From: Hydrogenophaga taeniospiralis
GTDB taxonomy: Bacteria; Pseudomonadota; Gammaproteobacteria; Burkholderiales; Burkholderiaceae_C
Direction: 5' to 3'
Assembly (NCBI RefSeq): GCF_020510445.1
Contig: NZ_JAHBAG010000001.1
Span: forward strand, 4,936,501-5,000,500
DNA: 64,000 nt
Part shown: positions 17,673-28,421 of the stretch, piece by piece
Layout of the letters: each line of letters begins with the position of its first letter
Numbering within the stretch: the first letter of the stretch is position 1
Made by a program: the position numbers and the translations under genes
Notes under the pieces: generated by a model
Database searches by the model: none
What the model was told of the DNA's origin: nothing
What the model saw: only the letters and a program-made list of their open reading frames with translations

Positions 17673-20033
17673 TCATTCGCCACGCGATGGCACCAGAATG
17701 TCGCGCTGCCCACTCGATGTGAGCGCACTGACCAGGCCCGCGTTCTCCATGTCCTCCAGCAGGCGGGCCGCGCGGTTGTAGCCAATCTTGAGTTTGCGCT
17801 GCACGTAGGAAATGCTGGCCTTGCGGTCCTTGAGCACGATTTCCACCGCCTGGTCGTACAGCGCGTCCTTTTCGCCGTTGCCGCCACCGCCGTCCCCGAA
17901 CATGTCGGCGCCATCGCCATCGCCCGCGGCGCTTTCCAGCACGCCGTCGATGTAGTTGGGTTCACCGCCCTGCTCTTTCAGATAGGCCACCACACGGTGC
18001 ACCTCGTCGTCGCTGACGAAAGCGCCATGCACGCGGATCGGGAAACCGGTGCCGGACGGCATGTACAGCATGTCGCCCATGCCGAGCAGGCTCTCGGCCC
18101 CCATCTGGTCGAGGATGGTGCGGCTGTCGATCTTACTGCTCACCTGGAACGACAGCCGGGTCGGAATGTTGGCCTTGATCAGGCCGGTGATCACGTCCAC
18201 GCTGGGTCGCTGGGTCGCCAATATCAGGTGGATGCCGGCCGCGCGCGCCTTCTGCGCCAGGCGCGCGATCAGTTCCTCGATCTTCTTGCCCACCACCATC
18301 ATCAGGTCGGCCAGCTCGTCGATCACCACCACGATGTACGGCAGGCGTTCCAGCGGCTCGGGTTGCTCGGGCGTCAGACTGAAGGGGTTGCCGATGATGT
18401 CGCCACGCGCCCTGGCCTCGTCGATCTTCTGGTTGAAACCCGCGAGGTTGCGCACACCCATCTTGCTCATGAGCTTGTAGCGCTTCTCCATCTCGCCCAC
18501 GCACCAGTTCAGGCCGTTGGCCGCGTGCTTCATGTCGGTCACCACCGGCGCGAGCAGGTGCGGAATGCCCTCGTAGACGCTCATCTCCAGCATCTTCGGG
18601 TCGATCAGCAGCAGGCGCACGTCCTTCGCATCGGCCTTGTACAGCAGCGATAGGATCATGGCGTTGATGCCGACCGACTTGCCCGAACCGGTGGTGCCAG
18701 CCACCAGGCAGTGCGGCATCTTGGCCAGATCGGCCACGACGGGCTGGCCGCCGATGTCCTTGCCCAGACCCATGGTCAACAGCGACTTGGCGTCGTTGTA
18801 GACCTGCGAGCCCAGGATCTCGCTGAGCTTGATCATCTGCCGCTTGGCATTGGGCAGCTCCAGCGCCATCAGGTTCTTGCCGGGAATGGTCTCGATCACC
18901 CGGATCGACACCAGCGAGAGCGAGCGCGCCAGATCGCGGCCCAGGTTGACGATCTGCGAACCCTTCACGCCGGTGGCGGGTTCGATCTCATAGCGTGTGA
19001 TCACCGGGCCTGGCGCGGCCGCCACCACCCGCACTTCCACACCAAAGTCCTTGAGCTTCTTCTCGATCAGGCGGCTGGTCATCTCCAGCGTCTGGCTGTC
19101 CACGCCCGCCTGGTGCAGCGGCGCGCCGTCCAGCAGGTCCACCTGCGGCAGCTTGCTGTCGGGCATCTCGGTGAACAGCGGCTTCTGCCGCTCCTTGGCC
19201 ACACGCTCGCTCTTGGGCACATCGATCAGGGTGGGCTCGATCACCACCGGCATGGGATGGTGCTCTTCAATCTCCACCCGCTCGACCTTGACCACTTCCT
19301 CACGCTCACGAGCCGCCTGCTCACCGATGCGCTGGTCTTCCACCGCTTCGCGCTTCTCGCGCCGGGCTTCAAACCAGCCGTCCAGCGTAAAACCCAGACT
19401 TTCGGCCCAGTGCCCCCAGGAAAAGCGGAACACGCGCGGCAAGCACAACACCAGCAGAGCGAGCATGGCCAGCGCCGACCCCGTGAACCCCAGCCAGCGC
19501 ATGGCCAGTGTTCCCACGGCATGGCCCAGCACGCCCCCCGCATGCCCTGGCAACAGCCCCTCCAGGCGGTACAGCCGGCTCCACTCCAACGTGGTGCTGG
19601 CCACCAGCAACAAGCCCAGCGCGAGCCAGAAAACGGCGCGCTGACCCCGGATGCGTTGCCACACGGTGACTTTGTCCAGCGAATGCGCCTCGTCGTCCGC
19701 ATCCAGCCCCTGGTACCCCCGTATCCAGCGTGCCAGCGCCGACAGCCAAGCCCGCACACCGGCGAAAAAGCACCACCAGACCGAAAAACCCAGCAGGAAA
19801 TAGCTCCAGTCGGCCAGCAGGGCGCCGAACCGGCCACCCCAGTTGCCCGCCTCCGGCCGGGTACCCGTGGTGCTCCAGGCCGGGTCGGCCAGCGAGTGGC
19901 TCAGCAAGGCCAGCAACCAGAACGCCAGCGCCGCGGCGCCCAGCACGAGCCCGATCTCCTGGGCAAAACGGGTCACCCCCGCCGGCGCCGGGTTGGCACG
20001 GTCGGCGTTGAGCGTGTTGAGTGAATAGGTCAT
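17673..20033 (-). CDS. ftsK: DNA translocase FtsK
   Basis: A 786-residue septal DNA pump coordinating chromosome segregation with division. Four or so N-terminal membrane helices lie in residues 25-215. A short linker rich in charged residues follows (about 220-300), shorter than in E. coli. The motor has [23 protein letters not shown], Walker [15 protein letters not shown] near residue 445, [21 protein letters not shown] and Walker [16 protein letters not shown]. The C-terminal gamma winged helix ([24 protein letters not shown]) recognises KOPS-type DNA sites. Confidence 0.96.
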   Translation of the reverse strand: MTYSLNTLNADRANPAPAGVTRFAQEIGLVLGAAALAFWLLALLSHSLADPAWSTTGTRPEAGNWGGRFGALLADWSYFLLGFSVWWCFFAGVRAWLSALARWIRGYQGLDADDEAHSLDKVTVWQRIRGQRAVFWLALGLLLVASTTLEWSRLYRLEGLLPGHAGGVLGHAVGTLAMRWLGFTGSALAMLALLVLCLPRVFRFSWGHWAESLGFTLDGWFEARREKREAVEDQRIGEQAAREREEVVKVERVEIEEHHPMPVVIEPTLIDVPKSERVAKERQKPLFTEMPDSKLPQVDLLDGAPLHQAGVDSQTLEMTSRLIEKKLKDFGVEVRVVAAAPGPVITRYEIEPATGVKGSQIVNLGRDLARSLSLVSIRVIETIPGKNLMALELPNAKRQMIKLSEILGSQVYNDAKSLLTMGLGKDIGGQPVVADLAKMPHCLVAGTTGSGKSVGINAMILSLLYKADAKDVRLLLIDPKMLEMSVYEGIPHLLAPVVTDMKHAANGLNWCVGEMEKRYKLMSKMGVRNLAGFNQKIDEARARGDIIGNPFSLTPEQPEPLERLPYIVVVIDELADLMMVVGKKIEELIARLAQKARAAGIHLILATQRPSVDVITGLIKANIPTRLSFQVSSKIDSRTILDQMGAESLLGMGDMLYMPSGTGFPIRVHGAFVSDDEVHRVVAYLKEQGGEPNYIDGVLESAAGDGDGADMFGDGGGGNGEKDALYDQAVEIVLKDRKASISYVQRKLKIGYNRAARLLEDMENAGLVSALTSSGQRDILVPSRGE

Positions 20034-20159
20034 AGTCTTCGCAATATTCCGAGGGCAAGCTTACCCCATGGAGATGCGTGTTCACGCCCGGCGCAAGGGC
20101 ATCCAAGCGCAGGCGGCTGAGCCGCACGAAGGCAACCCCCGCGAGACGGCCAACGTCGG

Positions 20160-20834
20160 TCAGCCCAATGAATTGAGGCGTTCCTTGATGACGGTGCTGC
20201 CGTCCTCCCCCAGCTCGATGAAACCCCGGTCTTCCAGGTCCTTCATCACCCGGCTGACCATTTCGCGCGAGGCGCCGATCATTTTCGCGACGTCCTGGCG
20301 CGAGACCCGGTCGCGGATGACGAGCTGGCCATCCTTGCCGGGTTGCGCGAACTCCAGCAGCGCGCGGGCCACCCGCCCATAGACATCCATCAGGGCGAGC
20401 GATTCGATCTTGCGGTCGGCATGGCGCAGGCGCTGCACCAAGCCCTTCATCACGGCATAGGCCATGGAGGTGTTTTCCGGCAGGCAGCGCGCGAACTCCA
20501 CCCGCCCCAGAATCAACACGTCGGTCTGCACCTCGGCACGCACCGTGGCCGAATGCGGCTGGTTGTCGATCAGACTCATCTCCCCCACGTAGTCACCCGG
20601 GTTCATGGTGGCCAGGATCACCTCACGACCACGGGCGTCGGCGGTCACCACGCGGGCCCGCCCCGTCAGCACGATGGCCAGGCAGTTGGACTTCTTCCCC
20701 TGCTCGACGATGCATTCGCCGCGCTTGAAGCGCCGCTTGACGACCGCATCGGCCACCGATTCGGCCTGCGCCTGCGTCAGCGTGGAAAACAGCGGTACCC
20801 GGCGAATCAAATCCAGATTGGACAGGATGGACAT
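20160..20834 (-). CDS. Crp/Fnr family transcriptional regulator
   Basis: A 224-residue protein. The N-terminal cyclic-nucleotide-binding fold has FKRGECIVEQGKKSNCLAIVLTGRARVV and NPGDYVGEMSLIDNQPHSATVRA. After the dimer helix comes a winged HTH, SRQDVAKMIGASREMVSRVMKDLEDRGFI. There is no Cys cluster for an FeS centre, so it is not FNR. The PGDYVGEMSLID-x-HSATVRA segment resembles the cAMP pocket of CRP, but the ligand is not proven. The ATG at 20834 has AGGA eleven bases upstream. It is divergent from trxB and lies upstream of ftsK. Confidence 0.88.
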   Translation of the reverse strand: MSILSNLDLIRRVPLFSTLTQAQAESVADAVVKRRFKRGECIVEQGKKSNCLAIVLTGRARVVTADARGREVILATMNPGDYVGEMSLIDNQPHSATVRAEVQTDVLILGRVEFARCLPENTSMAYAVMKGLVQRLRHADRKIESLALMDVYGRVARALLEFAQPGKDGQLVIRDRVSRQDVAKMIGASREMVSRVMKDLEDRGFIELGEDGSTVIKERLNSLG

Positions 20835-20916
20835 GTGTTTATTCCTATGCTTGGACTGCGGACGCAGCGCTCTTTCATACAATGACTTCGATCACCTGCC
20901 CACCCTCCCAGGTTGA

Positions 20917-21939
<1,023 letters not shown>

Positions 21940-21983
21940 CGAGCGGCTGCCGAGTGGCACTGGAGCGCGATTTCCCTTCGCGC

Positions 21984-21989
21984 TATAAT
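21984..21989 (+). promoter_or_regulatory. -10 box of the rpmB-rpmG promoter
   Basis: A perfect TATAAT 45 bp after the trxB stop. With a start near 21996, the leader before rpmB would be about 155 nt, long for a ribosomal-protein operon and containing several inverted repeats. A second AT-rich TATATAAG lies at about 22127-22134. Confidence 0.65.
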
Positions 21990-22150
21990 TCAAGGCTTTG
22001 CTGCGTTTGACCGACTCCGGTTGTGCGTGACGAATTCGGGTTACCGCCACCCTTTCCTGGCGAGGTGAGGCTGGAACGCCAGATGCAGAACGGGCATATG
22101 TCCCACGGCATCCTGGGCCAACAGCTGTATATAAGTATCGGAGTGTCCTC

Positions 22151-22384
22151 ATGGCACGCGTCTGCGACGTCACGGGCAAGAAGCCCATGGTCGGGAACAA
22201 CGTTTCCCACGCCAACAACAAAACCAAGCGCCGGTTCCTGCCGAACCTGCAATACCGCCGTTTCTGGGTCGAGAGCGAAAACCGCTGGGTTCGCCTTCGC
22301 GTGTCGGGCGCTGCCCTGCGCCTGATCGACAAGAACGGCATCGACGCCGTGCTCGCTGACCTGCGCGCACGCGGCCAGGCATAA
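22151..22384 (+). CDS. rpmB: 50S ribosomal protein L28
   Basis: A 77-residue basic protein, the normal length. The start [34 protein letters not shown] is diagnostic of L28, and [21 protein letters not shown] follows. GGAG lies upstream of ATG 22151. It is followed after 12 bp by rpmG, the standard pair. Confidence 0.98.
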   Translation: MARVCDVTGKKPMVGNNVSHANNKTKRRFLPNLQYRRFWVESENRWVRLRVSGAALRLIDKNGIDAVLADLRARGQA

Positions 22385-22396
22385 GGAGCACACACC

Positions 22397-22567
22397 ATGG
22401 CAACCAAAGGCGGACGCGAAAAGATCAAGCTGGAATCCACTGCGGGTACCGGCCACTTCTACACCACGACCAAAAACAAGAAGACCACGCCCGAGAAGAT
22501 GCTGATCAAGAAATTTGATCCCAAGGCTCGCAAGCACGTGGACTACAAGGAAATCAAGCTGAAGTAA
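22397..22567 (+). CDS. rpmG: 50S ribosomal protein L33
   Basis: A short 56-codon gene with AAGGAG before the ATG. The product begins [20 protein letters not shown] and contains [36 protein letters not shown], the L33 signature. It lacks the paired CxxC of zinc-binding L33 forms, so it is a C-minus type. A strong terminator follows 22 bp after the stop. Confidence 0.97.
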   Translation: MATKGGREKIKLESTAGTGHFYTTTKNKKTTPEKMLIKKFDPKARKHVDYKEIKLK

Positions 22568-22590
22568 TTCAGCGGGATACCACCCAACAA

Positions 22591-22620
22591 AAAAGCCGCT
22601 GTGAAAACAGCGGCTTTTTT
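22591..22620 (+). terminator. Intrinsic terminator of rpmB-rpmG
   Basis: An 11-bp stem AAAAGCCGCTG/CAGCGGCTTTT with loop TGAAAA and a T6 tail. Confidence 0.92.
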
Positions 22621-22672
22621 GTTGCCCGGGAAACAAGTGGATCGGCAGTGTCCGGCGTGAAGTGCCCTACCC

Positions 22673-22754
22673 CAGAACGCCGCGGAACCGGCTCCGCCGG
22701 GCCGCTGGCGTTGCCCCCTCAGAGGGGGTCGCGCGGCAGCGCGGCGGGGGTGGG
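22673..22754 (-). repeat. Post-stop hairpin repeat, copy 3 (full length)
   Basis: A complete copy of about 80 bp. Read on the minus strand it has a CCCCCGCCGCGCTGCCGCGC block, the hairpin CCCCCTCTGAGGGGG, then GGCCCGGCGGAGCCGGTTCC. It begins 8 bp after the desaturase stop codon. Confidence 0.75.
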
Positions 22755-22761
22755 CCAAGTC

Positions 22762-23988
22762 CTATGCGTGCGCGGAGCGCAGGCGAATCGAGAAATCCCG
22801 CAACGCGGCGATGCCACTTTCTTCGGCCCGACGACACCAGGCCTGCAGGTCGCTGGCGAGCTGTTCGCGCGTGGCGTTCGTGCTGGACCACAGGGCACGC
22901 AGCTCTTCGCGCATGGTCACCATCTTGTCGAGCACCGGATGCTCGGCTCGGGCCAGTGCCAACTGGGGTTTGACATCAGCCGGCACCTTGTCGTCATCGC
23001 GGTGCAGCCAGCGGCGGGCCGCGTCCAGAACCGATGCATCGGCGCTGCGGGACCTCAAACCTTCGATCTCGCGCTTGCAGGCGGTGCGCAGTTCACGCGC
23101 AAATCCGGCCATGACTTCATACCGGTTGGCAATGATGGCCTCCAGCGTCTTTTCATCCGCCACCGGTTTGACATCCCCAAAGGCCATCTTCGGTGGCAGC
23201 TTTTTCACGTGGGCCAGGCCCAGCGACTTGAGCACACGGATATAGAGCCAGCCGATATCAAACTCGTAGGGTTTGACCGACAGTTTGGCGGATGTGGGGT
23301 AGGTATGGTGGTTGTTGTGCAGCTCCTCGCCGCCAATCAGAATGCCCCATGGCGAGACGTTGGTGCTGGCATCGGTGGCTTCAAAGTTGCGGTATCCCCA
23401 CCAGTGACCAATGCCGTTGATGATGCCGGCGGCGGTGATCGGAATCCAGATCATCTGGATCGCCCACACCGTCAGGCCCAACACGCCAAACAGGGCGACA
23501 TTGATGATCAGCATCAGGCTCACACCCAGGCGCGAACGCCCGGTGTACACGTGACGCTCGACCCAGTCGTCCGGGGTGTTGTGCCCGTAGCGTGCCAGAG
23601 TCTCCTGGTTCTTGGCCTCGGCCCGGTACAACTCGCTGCCTTCCCAGAACACCTTCTTGATGCCAAACACCACAGGGCTGTGGGGATCACCTTCATGTTC
23701 ACACTTGGCGTGGTGCTTGCGGTGAATCGCCGTCCATTCCTTGGTAACCATACCGGTGGTCATCCAAAGCCAGAACCGGAAAAAGTGCGAGGCCACCGGG
23801 TGCAGATCCAGTGCACGGTGCGCCGAGTGGCGGTGGAGGTAGATGGTGACGCTGGCAATGGTCACATGGGTCAACACCAGTGCCACAACCATGGCTTGCC
23901 ACCAGGCAGCGCCGGTCAGCCCATGGGCCAGGAACTGGATCAGGCCATCCCACAGAAGGGGAAAAGCCCCCGAATCGGAAGAGAACAT
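22762..23988 (-). CDS. Fatty acid desaturase (acyl-CoA/lipid delta-9 type)
   Basis: A 408-residue membrane di-iron enzyme introducing a double bond into acyl chains. Three histidine boxes are present: HRHSAHR near residue 52, HRKHHAKCE near 88 and GEELHNNHHTYP near 205. Four hydrophobic helices flank them. The C-terminal ~150 residues are a charged extension common in beta-proteobacterial homologues. The ATG at 23988 has AGGA nearby; the open frame continues to TTG 24030. Membrane-fluidity control is inferred from the family. Confidence 0.9.
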   Translation of the reverse strand: MFSSDSGAFPLLWDGLIQFLAHGLTGAAWWQAMVVALVLTHVTIASVTIYLHRHSAHRALDLHPVASHFFRFWLWMTTGMVTKEWTAIHRKHHAKCEHEGDPHSPVVFGIKKVFWEGSELYRAEAKNQETLARYGHNTPDDWVERHVYTGRSRLGVSLMLIINVALFGVLGLTVWAIQMIWIPITAAGIINGIGHWWGYRNFEATDASTNVSPWGILIGGEELHNNHHTYPTSAKLSVKPYEFDIGWLYIRVLKSLGLAHVKKLPPKMAFGDVKPVADEKTLEAIIANRYEVMAGFARELRTACKREIEGLRSRSADASVLDAARRWLHRDDDKVPADVKPQLALARAEHPVLDKMVTMREELRALWSSTNATREQLASDLQAWCRRAEESGIAALRDFSIRLRSAHA

Positions 23989-24154
23989 TGATTTCCTAAA
24001 AGAACGCCTGAAAGCGTTCGGATCAAACAAACCTGGCCCACGAACGAATCGGGCCGAAGGGACGGCTCAATTTTAAAGGCGGGGGTGCAAATCACCTAGC
24101 CACAGCAGCCAAACGGAGAAAGTCCAGCCGAAAATCGGGGTTTTTACCGGATTT

Positions 24155-25423
24155 TCAAGGCTTTTTCCGCCAGACGGCGGCAAAGAAGCCGTCTGTTGCA
24201 TGCCGATGCGGCCACAGGCGCATCCAGCGACCCTGCTCACCCGAGCACAGAGACGCGGCCTGTGGCACGTGCAGGCTCTCCAGCAAGGAGGACACGGGCA
24301 CCGCTTCAAACTCGGGATGGGCCAGGGCGAAGGCCTCGCAAACCGCCTCGTTTTCCGCCCGCAGCAGACTGCAGGTGGCGTACACCAGCCGCCCACCGGG
24401 TTTGAGCAGGCGCGCAGCGCTGTGCAGGATGGCCAGTTGCAGTTCCGACTGCGCTGCCACGGTCTGCGGTGTCTGCCGCCATTTCAAGTCAGGGCTGCGG
24501 CGCAGCGTGCCCAAGCCAGAGCACGGCGCATCCACCAGCACACGGTCGATCTTGCCCGCCAGGCGCTTGATGCGGTCGTCGCGCTCGTGGGCGATGGCCA
24601 CGGGGTGCACATTGGACAGTCCGCTGCGTGCCAGTCGGGGCTTGAGGGCATCGAGCCTATGACCAGAGGTGTCAAACGCATACAGGCGACCGCTGTTGCG
24701 CATGGCCGCACCAATGGCCAGCGTTTTTCCACCAGCGCCCGCGCAAAAGTCCACCACCATTTCACCCCGCTTGGCGTCCAGCAGCAGTGCCAGCAGCTGT
24801 GACCCCTCGTCCTGCACTTCCACGTCGCCTTGCGTGAAGGCCGGCAGTTTGGCCAACGAAGGTTTGCCTTGCAATCGAATGCCCAGCGGTGAATACGGCG
24901 TGGCTTCGCAGACCAGCCCCGCCTGCTGCAACTCGGCCAAGGCCATTTCGCGCTTCTTCTTCAGCACATTCACGCGCAGATCCAGCGCGGCCGGCTGGTT
25001 CAGACTGGCCACAAGCGCATCGAACTCATCACCCACCTGCTCGCGCAATGCGGTCGCCAGCCAATCGGGCAAGTTGTGGCGGTGCTGTGCCATCAAGTCG
25101 GCGTCGTTCACGGCCAGGCAGTGGTCCCACCAGGTCTTTTCCGCATCGGTCAGCGCGCTCTTGAGAAAGTCGCGATCGCCCGGAAAACCCAGGATGGCGA
25201 GCCGGCGCCACTTGGAACCCGTGCCGGAGCGGGCCAGCCATTCCAACTTCAGCCGCTCACGCAGGATGGCATAGACCGAGTCGGAAAGCGTGGCACGCTC
25301 GCGCGGCCCCAACGATCGGTTTTCGCGGAAATGGCGGGCCACCACGGCGTCGGCGGGGTGGTCAAATTTGAAAACCTGTTCGATCAGGATGGCGCATTCG
25401 TCGAGGAGGGCTTTGGGGTGCAT
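24155..25423 (-). CDS. RsmB/NOP-family RNA (cytosine-5) methyltransferase
   Basis: A 422-residue protein starting MHPKALLDECAILIEQVFKF. The N-terminal region resembles the RNA-binding part of RsmB. The Rossmann methyltransferase domain has QDEGSQLLALLLDAKRGEMVVDFCAGAGGKTLAI (SAM-binding), DAPCSGLGTLRRSPDLKW with the release cysteine, and YATCSLLRAENE with the catalytic cysteine. It methylates C5 of a cytosine, probably in 16S rRNA; the exact site cannot be read from the sequence. The frame remains open to 25762 over prfC, but the ATG at 25423 matches the family start. Confidence 0.9.
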   Translation of the reverse strand: MHPKALLDECAILIEQVFKFDHPADAVVARHFRENRSLGPRERATLSDSVYAILRERLKLEWLARSGTGSKWRRLAILGFPGDRDFLKSALTDAEKTWWDHCLAVNDADLMAQHRHNLPDWLATALREQVGDEFDALVASLNQPAALDLRVNVLKKKREMALAELQQAGLVCEATPYSPLGIRLQGKPSLAKLPAFTQGDVEVQDEGSQLLALLLDAKRGEMVVDFCAGAGGKTLAIGAAMRNSGRLYAFDTSGHRLDALKPRLARSGLSNVHPVAIAHERDDRIKRLAGKIDRVLVDAPCSGLGTLRRSPDLKWRQTPQTVAAQSELQLAILHSAARLLKPGGRLVYATCSLLRAENEAVCEAFALAHPEFEAVPVSSLLESLHVPQAASLCSGEQGRWMRLWPHRHATDGFFAAVWRKKP

Positions 25424-25449
25424 AGCCCCGTATTGTCCCCTCTGAACGA

Positions 25450-25488
25450 GCCCCCTGCGCCGCTGCGCGACTTCCCCCAGGGGGGAAC
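25450..25488 (+). repeat. Partial hairpin repeat, copy 4
   Basis: Contains CCCCCTGCGCCGCTGCGCGA and the CCCCCAGGGGGG hairpin but lacks the second stem. It lies between the divergent rsmB-like and prfC genes and is the only copy not following a stop codon. Confidence 0.55.
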
Positions 25489-25502
25489 GATAATCATGGG
25501 CT

Positions 25503-27122
25503 ATGTCCGAAATTGCCAAACAGGTGAAGCGTCGCCGTACCTTCGCCATCATTTCCCACCCCGACGCGGGTAAAACAACCCTGACCGAGAAGCTGCTGCT
25601 GTTCTCGGGCGCGATCAACATCGCCGGCTCTGTCAAGGCGCGCAAAGCCGCGCGCCACGCCACCAGCGACTGGATGGAGATCGAGAAACAACGCGGCATT
25701 TCGGTGGCTTCATCGGTCATGCAGATGGAATACCGCGACTGCGTGATCAACCTGCTCGACACACCCGGTCACCAGGACTTCAGCGAAGACACCTACCGCG
25801 TGCTCACCGCTGTGGACGCCGCGCTGATGGTGATCGACGCCGGCAACGGCGTGGAACCTCAGACCCGGCGCCTGCTGCAGGTCTGCCGCGCGCGCAACAC
25901 ACCCATCCTCACCTTCGTCAACAAGATGGACCGAGAGGTGCAGGCCCCGCTGGACCTGATGGACGAAATCGAGCGTGAGCTGGGCATGACGGTCGTCCCG
26001 TTCACCTGGCCCGTGGGCATGGGCAAGACCTTCCGTGGCGTGTACGACCGGCGGACCGACCAGATGCGTGTGTTCGCCGCGGGCGAAGACCGCCGAGGCG
26101 GCGAAGAGGAGGTGCTGGCTGGACTGGACAATGCCGAGAGCCTGAAACGCTTTGGCGCCGAGTTCGAACAGGCGCGTGACGAACTCGAACTGGTGGCCGG
26201 TGCATCACCGGCCTTCGACGAGGCTCAGTTTCTGGAAGGCAAGCAGACACCCATGCTGTTCGGCTCGGCGGTGAACAACTTCGGCGTTCGCGAAGTCCTG
26301 GACGCGTTGGTTGATCTGGCGCCACCTCCCGGCGCGCGTGCCGCGATCCAGCGCATCGTGCAACCAGACGAACCCAAGTTCACCGGCGTGGTGTTCAAGA
26401 TCCAGGCCAATATGGACCCGTCCCACCGGGACCGGATCGCCTTCGTGCGTCTGGCCAGTGGCCACTTCGAACGTGGCATGAAGCTCAGGGTGGTGCGCTC
26501 CGGCAAGGACCTGCGCCCCAACACCGTGGTGAGCTTCCTGTCCCAGCGTCGAGAGCTGCTGGACGAGGCCTTTGCAGGTGACATCATCGGCATCCCGAAC
26601 CACGGCGTGCTGCAACTCGGCGACACACTCACCGAAGGTGAGAACCTCCAGTTCACCGGCCTGCCCTTCTTCGCACCGGAAATCATCCGCAGCGTGGAAG
26701 TGGCCGACCCTCTGCGCAGCAAGCAACTGCGCGCCGGTCTGACCCAGCTCGGTGAAGAGGGTGCGATCCAGGTCTTCCGTCCAGTGGCGGGTTCGGTCCT
26801 GTTGCTGGGCGCTGTGGGTCAGCTGCAATTCGAAGTGGTCGCGCACCGACTGGAGCACGAATACGGCGTCAAGGCACGCATCATGGGAAGCCCCTACCAG
26901 GTGGCCCGCTGGGTGACCTGTGCGCCGGAGGACGGTGGCGAGGTTGAGTTGAAAAAGTTCATCGACGCCAATAGCCACCGGGTGGCACTGGACGCGGTGG
27001 ACGCGCCCACCCTGTTGGTGGACCACCAGGCGACGCTGCGCGCCGTGGAGGCCAACTGGCCGAAGATCAAGTTCCACGCGATGCGCGAGCATGCGGGTCT
27101 TGTGTTCCACAAAGGCGTGTAG
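25503..27122 (+). CDS. prfC: Peptide chain release factor 3
   Basis: A 539-residue translational GTPase that recycles RF1 and RF2. The G domain shows SHPDAGKTTLTEKLL (G1), RGISVASSVMQMEY (G2), DTPGHQDFSEDTYR (G3) and NKMDRE (G4). The domain II strand GVVFKIQANMDPSHRDRIAFVRLASG is RF3-specific. Length and motifs match the family, with no defects. It ends 42 bp before a bidirectional terminator shared with the convergent porin gene. Confidence 0.97.
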   Translation: MSEIAKQVKRRRTFAIISHPDAGKTTLTEKLLLFSGAINIAGSVKARKAARHATSDWMEIEKQRGISVASSVMQMEYRDCVINLLDTPGHQDFSEDTYRVLTAVDAALMVIDAGNGVEPQTRRLLQVCRARNTPILTFVNKMDREVQAPLDLMDEIERELGMTVVPFTWPVGMGKTFRGVYDRRTDQMRVFAAGEDRRGGEEEVLAGLDNAESLKRFGAEFEQARDELELVAGASPAFDEAQFLEGKQTPMLFGSAVNNFGVREVLDALVDLAPPPGARAAIQRIVQPDEPKFTGVVFKIQANMDPSHRDRIAFVRLASGHFERGMKLRVVRSGKDLRPNTVVSFLSQRRELLDEAFAGDIIGIPNHGVLQLGDTLTEGENLQFTGLPFFAPEIIRSVEVADPLRSKQLRAGLTQLGEEGAIQVFRPVAGSVLLLGAVGQLQFEVVAHRLEHEYGVKARIMGSPYQVARWVTCAPEDGGEVELKKFIDANSHRVALDAVDAPTLLVDHQATLRAVEANWPKIKFHAMREHAGLVFHKGV

Positions 27123-27164
27123 CCGCCGCACCAGCGACCCCTGCAGGGGAAGCAGACAAACAAA

Positions 27165-27194
27165 AAAAGCCGCTGGGGCAACCCAGCGGCTTTT
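27165..27194. terminator. Bidirectional terminator between prfC and porin
   Basis: Stem AAAAGCCGCTGGG/CCCAGCGGCTTTT with a short loop. T-rich on both strands, so it can end prfC (+) and the porin (-). Confidence 0.9.
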
Positions 27195-27232
27195 GTTCAA
27201 CTGAGAGTCAAGCGGCCTTGCGGCCGCCCACA

Positions 27233-28141
27233 TCAGAAGGTGTGCTTGACGCCAGCGGCGAACAGGCTGGTGTCGCCAGCAGCCGTGTTTTCCTTGCGGA
27301 AGCCGGTGTACAGCGTGGTGCGCTTGGACATGGAGTAAGCCACACCCAGACCAACGCTGTTGCGGTTGTCGCCGCCATCAACCTTCGACGAGGCCAGGCC
27401 GGTCGACAGGGTCAGAGCGGAACCCAGGGGAACGTCGGCACCGAAAGAGTACTCGGTGGTCTTGGAGCCCACTTCAGGCTTGACTTGACCGTAGCCAGCC
27501 AGCAGCTTCACAACGCCGAGGTCGTAGGAACCGTTCACGCGGGTGAACTTGTTGCCGGTACGATCAGCTTCGTCCTGGTAACCAAAACCCACGTAGACTG
27601 GGCCGCCTTCGTACTTGACGTTCACAGAAGTCACCTTCTGCTTGGAGCCGTCCAGCGCGTAGCTGACAGCGCCGCTCACGCCACCGAAGGACGGGGAAGC
27701 GTAGTAGATGTTGGAGCCGGGGTTGCTGATGTAACCGGTCGAAGCCCACACGACGGTAGGAGACAGCACGGAATCGAACACGGGGTTGGTGGCACCGGAG
27801 ATGTCGTCGTAGGCGGTGTACACGTTGCCCAGCTTCACTTCGCCGAAGCCGCCGGACAGACCGACGTAGGCCTGACGGGCAAAACCGCTGCCCTTCAGGG
27901 CGCCGGTGGTCAGATCGATGCCTTCTTCGAACAGGAAGTTGGCTTTCAGGCCACCGCCGAGGTCTTCGGTGCCCTTGAAGCCGAGGCGGCTGGAGCTCAC
28001 GCCACCAGAGGTGAGCTGAGCGCTCGTGCCCTTAGCCTTGGTCAAAGCGATATCGGCAATACCGTACAAGCTCACGGAAGATTGGGCAAACGCGGCGCCG
28101 GAGGCTGCCAGAACGGCCAAAGCAATCAGAGTTTTCTTCAT
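27233..28141 (-). CDS. Gram-negative general porin (copy 1)
   Basis: A 302-residue outer-membrane beta-barrel. The signal peptide MKKTLIALAVLAASGAAFAQ is followed by the first strand SSVSLYGIADIALTK. SRLGFKGTEDLGGGLKANFLFE is the signature of beta-proteobacterial trimeric porins, and the chain ends in aromatic Phe (GVKHTF) as needed for barrel insertion. It is slightly shorter than Omp32-type porins. It is in tandem with a second porin (28422-29318). A 100-bp upstream CAGGGAAAACCC motif is shared with that gene. Confidence 0.93.
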   Translation of the reverse strand: MKKTLIALAVLAASGAAFAQSSVSLYGIADIALTKAKGTSAQLTSGGVSSSRLGFKGTEDLGGGLKANFLFEEGIDLTTGALKGSGFARQAYVGLSGGFGEVKLGNVYTAYDDISGATNPVFDSVLSPTVVWASTGYISNPGSNIYYASPSFGGVSGAVSYALDGSKQKVTSVNVKYEGGPVYVGFGYQDEADRTGNKFTRVNGSYDLGVVKLLAGYGQVKPEVGSKTTEYSFGADVPLGSALTLSTGLASSKVDGGDNRNSVGLGVAYSMSKRTTLYTGFRKENTAAGDTSLFAAGVKHTF

Positions 28142-28350
28142 GACAGGATTCCTTCTTAAGTGATGTCCGGTCTCGCAATCAAGACCAGCTGTGAGGTTGA
28201 TTCACGAAGTGATGGTAATGGCCCCGCAGTCAGCGCCAAGGGTTTTCCCTGCAAATTTCGGCTTACATACACCAGATGTCGGTTTTTTGAAACACTCGAT
28301 CCACCCACAACACCAGCACCCTCACATACAGATACTTGTTGCTCCGGAAT
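28142..28350. other. Upstream region of porin copy 1
   Basis: A long leader region with a GAAGGAAT ribosome-binding site just upstream of the ATG. It contains the CAGGGAAAACCC motif (see 28240). No gene is visible. Confidence 0.5.
28240..28251 (-). promoter_or_regulatory. CAGGGAAAACCC motif upstream of porin 1
   Basis: Read on the minus strand as TTGCAGGGAAAACCCTTGG, about 100 bp before the porin ATG. Second member of the CAGGGWWWACCC set in this window. Confidence 0.45.
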
Positions 28351-28383
28351 AAAAAAACCCCACCGCTTACGCGGCAGGGTTTT
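28351..28383 (-). terminator. Terminator of porin copy 2
   Basis: Arms AAAACCC..CCGC and GCGG..GGGTTTT form an interrupted stem. The A-run on plus gives the T-tail on minus, 39 bp after the porin stop. Confidence 0.8.
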
Positions 28384-28421
28384 CCTTTTTGATCACTGGC
28401 TGGCGCAAGGCCAGCGCAAGA

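Noticed and set aside
24120..24154. Possible terminator after the RsmB-like gene
   Set aside because: The only hairpin (CCGA/TCGG) is four base pairs and its T-run is on the other strand; too weak to list.
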